Shown here one piece after another: positions 60,352 through 64,000 of a stretch of DNA of 64,000 nt (positions within the stretch are counted from its first letter, which is position 1; each line of letters opens with the position of its first letter). The position numbers and the translations under genes were made by a program. The notes under the pieces are model-generated. The model was not told where the DNA came from. It ran no database searches and was given only the letters and a program-made list of their open reading frames with translations. Source of the stretch: JBBDMC01 sp963826055 (lineage in GTDB: Bacteria > Pseudomonadota > Alphaproteobacteria > Rhizobiales > Kaistiaceae); contig CAWGVO010000006.1 of NCBI GenBank assembly GCA_963826055.1, forward strand, positions 248,001-312,000, in the 5' to 3' direction.

Positions 60352-61218
60352 ATGCCTCCGCTGACCCAGCCACCCGACCCCAATCCGCGCCGCCCGACGC
60401 TGAAATGCCCGCCAGGCGCCATCGACTGCCACGTCCACCTTTTCGGCCCGGCGACGAAATACCCGTTCAATCCGGGCGCGCGTTATGTCTCCGTCGACCA
60501 GCTCCCTGAGACCCAGATCGCGCTCCAGGACGTGCTTGGCGTGAGCAGGGCGGTGGCGGTGAGCGGCGGCGGCTACGGCCGCAACTACCGTCACCTCGCC
60601 GACGTCCTTGCCGAACACAGCGACCGCTTCCTCGGCGTCGCCCTGCTGCCGCCGGGCGTCACGCGCGACGAGATCGCGATGCTCGACCGGCTGGGCGTGC
60701 GGGCCACGCGCTTCGTCAATGCCAGCCACGGCAGCGTGCTGCCTCCGCTCGATCCGGCCGTCGCCGCACTCGTCGCCGATTTCGGCTGGCACATCGAATA
60801 CTACTGCCAGGACGACGAGATCCTGGAGGTTGGGCCGAAGCTGCTGTCGCTGCCGAACCACGCGATCGTGTTCGACCATTTCGGCCACATTGCAGCCGCT
60901 GGCGGAACCGGCCAGCCGGCGTTCCAGGCGTTGCTCAGGCTGCTCGACACCGGCCGCGTGTGGGTGAAGCTCTCCGGACCGATGCGTGTGACACAGGAGG
61001 AACCGCCCTACCCCAGCGTCACGCCGCTGGCGCGCGCGCTGGTCGCCCACGCCCCGGAGCGACTGGTCTGGGGATCGGACTGGCCGCATGTCAGCATGAA
61101 CGGCCGCACCATGCCCAACGACGGCGACCTCTTCGACCTGCTCGGCGAGTGGGTGCTTGACGAGGCGGCGCGCACGCGCATCCTCGTCGACAATTCGCGG
61201 TCGCTCTACCGCGCCTGA
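60352..61218 (+). CDS. COG3618-type amidohydrolase (lactonase), copy 1
   Basis: The 288-residue product is a TIM-barrel metal-dependent hydrolase of the 2-pyrone-4,6-dicarboxylate lactonase / sugar-lactonase group. It has the metal motif IDCHVHLFGP near residue 25, a FDHFGH strand-end motif near 185, and WGSDWPHVS near 241. Members open lactones such as 2-pyrone-4,6-dicarboxylate, fuconolactone, rhamnonolactone or galactarolactone. The ATG at 60352 opens just before a short Pro-rich lead. It converges with the enolase-superfamily gene at 61228. Confidence 0.9.
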   Translation: MPPLTQPPDPNPRRPTLKCPPGAIDCHVHLFGPATKYPFNPGARYVSVDQLPETQIALQDVLGVSRAVAVSGGGYGRNYRHLADVLAEHSDRFLGVALLPPGVTRDEIAMLDRLGVRATRFVNASHGSVLPPLDPAVAALVADFGWHIEYYCQDDEILEVGPKLLSLPNHAIVFDHFGHIAAAGGTGQPAFQALLRLLDTGRVWVKLSGPMRVTQEEPPYPSVTPLARALVAHAPERLVWGSDWPHVSMNGRTMPNDGDLFDLLGEWVLDEAARTRILVDNSRSLYRA

Positions 61219-61227
61219 CCCATTGAA

Positions 61228-62355
61228 CTAGCGGACGATGGATGCCGTGTTGCGGCGGATGAGATCGAAGTCGATCTCGGCGCCGAGGCCCGGCCCCTCA
61301 CCCGGCAGGGTCATCATTCCGTCGGCATCGATATCGAGGTCGCGCACAAGGCCGTATTTTTGCGCGCCGTGCGGCAACAGCACCTCGAACCAGTCGCAGT
61401 TCGCGATCGCCAGAGCGACGTGGACATTGGCCACGTTGTTGAGCGAGTTGCCGCCGTGGTGAAGCTCGAACTTCATGCCGAATCCCTCGGCGAGATGGGC
61501 GCCCTTGAGGCAGGCCGTGATACCGCCCTTCACCGCCACATCGCCGCGCAGCGCGTCGGTCGCCCGCGCCGTGATCCACTGCGCGTAGCCGTGGAAGCCG
61601 CCGTGACTGTATTCGGTCGCCATCACCGCCACGTCGAGCGCAGCGCAAAGCTTGGTGTAGTTGTACATGTCGTCGATTGGCAGCGGGTCCTCGAACCAGA
61701 GGTAGCCGAGCCGCTCCAGCACCCGGCCGATTCGCACCGCATCCGCGAAGTCGTAAATCATCGACGGGTCGAACATCAGCGGAAAGTCGTCGCCGACCGC
61801 CGCCCGCACCCGCTCCAGCATTTTCACATGCTGCGCCCGGTCGTGCGGCGGATGCATCTTGTACCCGCGATAGCCGGACGCCTTCACCTCGTTCGCCTGC
61901 TCGACGTAAGCCTCCACCGACTGCAGCGTCGATGAGCTGGCATAGGCCGGGACTTTCGACCGCGCCGTGCCGATCAGCCGATGGACCGGAAGCCCGGCAA
62001 CCTTGCCGGCGATGTCCCAAAGGGCGACGTCGACGGCCCCGATCGTGCGCATCATCACCGCCCGGGCGCGCGAAATCATCGACCGGAAGAGTTCCTCACG
62101 GTCGAGCGGATCCTTGCCGATGAGCAGCGGCTTCAGCACGTCCACCAGGCCGCGGAGGTCGATGTCCACCGGCCGGAAGGACGAGCCGAGAAAGGCATGG
62201 CCGTCGACCCCGCCATCGGTGTGGATGGTGACCAGGCCGAGATGGGCCTCGCCGCCGGCCGGAGTGCTCTGTCGTGTGTAGGTGACCGGCGCGAGGCCGG
62301 CCCACTTGAAGACAGTGACAGAGACGTCGACGATCTTGAGCCGGTCGCGGACCAT
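61228..62355 (-). CDS. Mandelate racemase/muconate lactonizing enzyme family protein (enolase superfamily), copy 2
   Basis: The 375-residue product has enolase-superfamily signatures. They are GYRGYKMHPPHD with the catalytic-region Lys near residue 165, LMFDPSM near 193, LWFEDPLPIDD near 219, ATEYSHGGFHG near 245, and a C-terminal KFELHHGGNSLNN near 297. It differs clearly from the copy at 57935. Its position between two lactonase genes suggests action on a lactone or on the acid released from one, as in galactarolactone cycloisomerases. It is cotranscribed after the second lactonase, 11 bases apart. Confidence 0.88.
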   Translation of the reverse strand: MVRDRLKIVDVSVTVFKWAGLAPVTYTRQSTPAGGEAHLGLVTIHTDGGVDGHAFLGSSFRPVDIDLRGLVDVLKPLLIGKDPLDREELFRSMISRARAVMMRTIGAVDVALWDIAGKVAGLPVHRLIGTARSKVPAYASSSTLQSVEAYVEQANEVKASGYRGYKMHPPHDRAQHVKMLERVRAAVGDDFPLMFDPSMIYDFADAVRIGRVLERLGYLWFEDPLPIDDMYNYTKLCAALDVAVMATEYSHGGFHGYAQWITARATDALRGDVAVKGGITACLKGAHLAEGFGMKFELHHGGNSLNNVANVHVALAIANCDWFEVLLPHGAQKYGLVRDLDIDADGMMTLPGEGPGLGAEIDFDLIRRNTASIVR

Positions 62356-62366
62356 GGCGCCCCCCT

Positions 62367-63188
62367 TCAGTCCGCGAATTCGTACAGGACCGCAGGGTTG
62401 GTCACCAGCAGGCGCTCGCGCTCCCCTTCCTCCGGCGCGTAGAGCGGCACCATGTCGACCAGCTCCACGTCATCTGGCGGGACCTTCAGGTTGGGGTGCG
62501 GATAGTCCGTGCCCCAGAGCACCCGGTCGGGCCGTGCAGCAATCAACTCGCGGGCAAAAGGCACCACGTCACGATAAGGTGCCGGCTGCATCCGCTCCGG
62601 GCAGGAAATCTTGATCCACGCGCCGTCCAGCTTCATCAGCTCCAGAATCACCAGGAAATCCGGCTGGTCGACGCCCTTGTTCACGTCGCAGCGGCCCAGG
62701 TGGTCGATGACGAAAGGCACCGGCAGCGCGCGGATAAAGGGCGCCAGCGCCGGCGCATCGACACCGTCGATCTGCATCACCAGGTGCCACCCCATGTCCT
62801 TGACCCGGTCGACCGAGCGCTTGACCAGGTCCATGTCGCGGAAGCTGCCGAGGTTCCGGTTGAAATTGAAACGGATGCCCCGCATGCCCGCGTCGTGCAT
62901 CTCGGCAAGCTCGCGGTCGGGCGTGTCGTCGTCAATCATCGCCACGCCGCGATAGCGCGCCGGATCGGCCCGCATCGCCTCCAGCACCGGACGGTTGTCG
63001 GACCCGTGGATGCTGGCCTGCACGATCACCGCGCGGTCGATGCCGAGCTTGGCGTGGAGCGCGGCCAGCACTTCCTTCGGCGCATCCGACGGTGGCGTGT
63101 ACGCCCGCGTCGTCACATACGGATAGCGGTCCGACGGCCCGAAGACATGGCAATGGGCATCGCAGGTCTTGGCGGGCAACCTGAACAT
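62367..63188 (-). CDS. COG3618-type amidohydrolase (lactonase), copy 2
   Basis: The 273-residue product is a second TIM-barrel lactonase-like hydrolase, with TCDAHCHVFGPSDRYPY near residue 8, FVIDHLGRCD near 160 and LWGTDYPHPN near 225. It shares family features with the product at 60352 but is not a recent duplicate. An HCHVFGP start is common to 2-pyrone-4,6-dicarboxylate hydrolases and related enzymes. An exact palindrome lies 78 bases upstream of the ATG. Confidence 0.9.
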   Translation of the reverse strand: MFRLPAKTCDAHCHVFGPSDRYPYVTTRAYTPPSDAPKEVLAALHAKLGIDRAVIVQASIHGSDNRPVLEAMRADPARYRGVAMIDDDTPDRELAEMHDAGMRGIRFNFNRNLGSFRDMDLVKRSVDRVKDMGWHLVMQIDGVDAPALAPFIRALPVPFVIDHLGRCDVNKGVDQPDFLVILELMKLDGAWIKISCPERMQPAPYRDVVPFARELIAARPDRVLWGTDYPHPNLKVPPDDVELVDMVPLYAPEEGERERLLVTNPAVLYEFAD

Positions 63189-63264
63189 CGTTTGGCGCGC
63201 ACGGACGATCGGAACCGCGAGCGTATTGATCTGCCTGTAGTCTGGTCATCGGGTCACGCAGAAA

Positions 63265-63281
63265 CTTTCGCTCCGCGAAAT
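63265..63281. promoter_or_regulatory. IclR-type palindrome TTTCG-CTCCG-CGAAA
   Basis: This exact copy lies 78 bases from the start of the lactonase at 63188. It differs from the 60260 site at only two positions of the 17-base span: the first outer base and one base of the spacer. Confidence 0.78.
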
Positions 63282-63308
63282 CGACGAACGGAGCCGTATC
63301 CGGTAGGC

Positions 63309-63325
63309 GTTCCGCCTGTCGAAAC
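63309..63325. promoter_or_regulatory. IclR-type palindrome, one mismatch (TTCCG-CCTGT-CGAAA)
   Basis: GTTCCGCCTGTCGAAAC lies 89 bases before the alpha/beta hydrolase ATG. As at 48.4-48.6 kb, the divergent promoter appears to hold one site for each direction. Confidence 0.55.
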
Positions 63326-63412
63326 GCCGCGATAGCTTTCGGATGCGAGGCATCGTGCGCGGTAGCGTCGGCCTTTCGGATATTGTGCGGCCCGCACAAC
63401 TGAAAAGCGGCG

Positions 63413-64000
63413 ATGACGAACATCCTCAGAAGCGACTTTCACGTCAGAACGCGAGACGGCGTGAACATCGCGATCCGCGAGGTGCGGTCGGACGGACCGG
63501 CGGACCGCGTTCCGATAGTGCTGATCCACGGCACCAGAATTCCGGGCATCAGCGAGTTCGACCTGCCCGTCGCGAACGGCTCGCTCGCGGCCGACCTCGC
63601 GGCGAATGGGCACGTCTGTTACATCATGGATGCCCGCGGCTACGGCCGGTCTGACCGTCCGCCGGAAATGGACGAGCCGCCGGTGCCTTGTGCCCGCTCG
63701 CTGTCGCGCAGCGTCGAGATCGTCCGGGACGTCGAGGCCGCCGTCGATCAACTCCGCCAGGCGACCGGAAAAGCCAAGGTCGGACTGCTTGGCTGGGGCG
63801 TCGGAGGGACCATTGCCGGGATGTTCGCCTCCCTCTCGCCGGAGAAGGTCAGCCACATCGTCGGCTACAACATGGTCTATGGCGGCGCCGGTGGCAGCAC
63901 CAGGCTCAGGATTGGGTCGATCTGGGACGATCCGGAGCATCCGGGGCGATTCAACAAGAAGGACTTCGGCAACTACTCCTGGAACGGTCTTGAGTTCCTC
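63413..64000 (+). CDS. Alpha/beta-hydrolase-fold protein lacking the nucleophile serine (partial, runs off the window)
   Basis: From the ATG at 63413 an open frame of 196 codons reaches the right edge. The fold is clear: oxyanion-region VLIHGTRIPG near residue 45, CYIMDARGYGRSDRPPE near 85, and a nucleophile-elbow strand KVGLLGWGVGGTIAGMFA near 134-151. The elbow reads G-W-G-V-G where G-x-S-x-G is expected, so the catalytic Ser is replaced by Gly. The protein may be a non-hydrolytic member or use another residue. The C-terminal acid and His lie beyond the window. Confidence 0.75.
   Translation, partial: MTNILRSDFHVRTRDGVNIAIREVRSDGPADRVPIVLIHGTRIPGISEFDLPVANGSLAADLAANGHVCYIMDARGYGRSDRPPEMDEPPVPCARSLSRSVEIVRDVEAAVDQLRQATGKAKVGLLGWGVGGTIAGMFASLSPEKVSHIVGYNMVYGGAGGSTRLRIGSIWDDPEHPGRFNKKDFGNYSWNGLEFL

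Noticed and set aside
1..64000. tRNA, rRNA or intact transposase genes
   Set aside because: Reading both strands I found no cloverleaf, rRNA segment, terminal inverted repeats or transposase motif that I could support; tRNAscan-SE and Rfam searches would be needed to exclude small RNAs.

Overview
The window reads as chromosomal DNA of a GC-rich alphaproteobacterium. The diagnostic genes are the cell-cycle phosphorelay set pleD, divK, ctrA and chpT, plus fliJ, DUF3572, DUF1134 (EipA-like) and IalB-like proteins, and the housekeeping run plsY-dprA-topA-rnr-DUF983-rpmG. A Rhodospirillales-like lineage is my best guess, but nothing here fixes the order. No tRNA, rRNA, CRISPR array or intact insertion sequence was seen.

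Region 1 (1-24.8 kb) is mostly core genome. It holds the 5' end of an AidB-like acyl-CoA dehydrogenase, an unusual pyrB carrying a PyrI-type zinc domain, plsY, dprA, a ribbon-helix-helix gene flanked by two paralogous small genes, topA, rnr and rpmG. The cell-cycle block pleD/divK/fliJ/ctrA/CheY-like/chpT follows, then envelope genes, then a hypCDFE hydrogenase-maturation operon with no hydrogenase or hypAB beside it.

Region 2 (24.8-39.5 kb) is a hexuronate catabolic locus. A TRAP transporter (dctPQM) runs into uxuB on the minus strand. Divergently lie a GntR regulator, manD, uxaC, a YtfQRT/YjfF-type sugar ABC transporter and a second GntR regulator. A shared TAGTATG-type motif stands before both the TRAP/GntR pair and the ABC operon.

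Region 3 (39.6-64 kb) is a second, less familiar catabolic block. It contains a sulfatase, a gene scar, a 2-hydroxyacid dehydrogenase, a BKACE enzyme, two related IclR regulators, a cupin, an HpcH/HpaI aldolase, an Asp-box (sialidase-like) protein and a quinone oxidoreductase. It continues with an AllD/Ldh2 dehydrogenase, a two-subunit fumarase/tartrate dehydratase, an FMN 2-hydroxyacid dehydrogenase, a tripartite tricarboxylate transporter, two enolase-superfamily enzymes, two COG3618-type lactonases and a serine-less alpha/beta hydrolase. Most of its promoters carry a palindrome TTTCG-N5-CGAAA, usually 75-97 bp upstream of the start codon. I infer a regulon controlled by one or both IclR proteins, probably for a lactone or sugar-acid substrate.

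Sequence quality: thirteen single-base frameshifts break otherwise well-conserved genes, including topA, twelve of them between 6.9 and 29.1 kb. They look like consensus errors rather than gene decay. I annotate those genes as whole CDSs and name the break.
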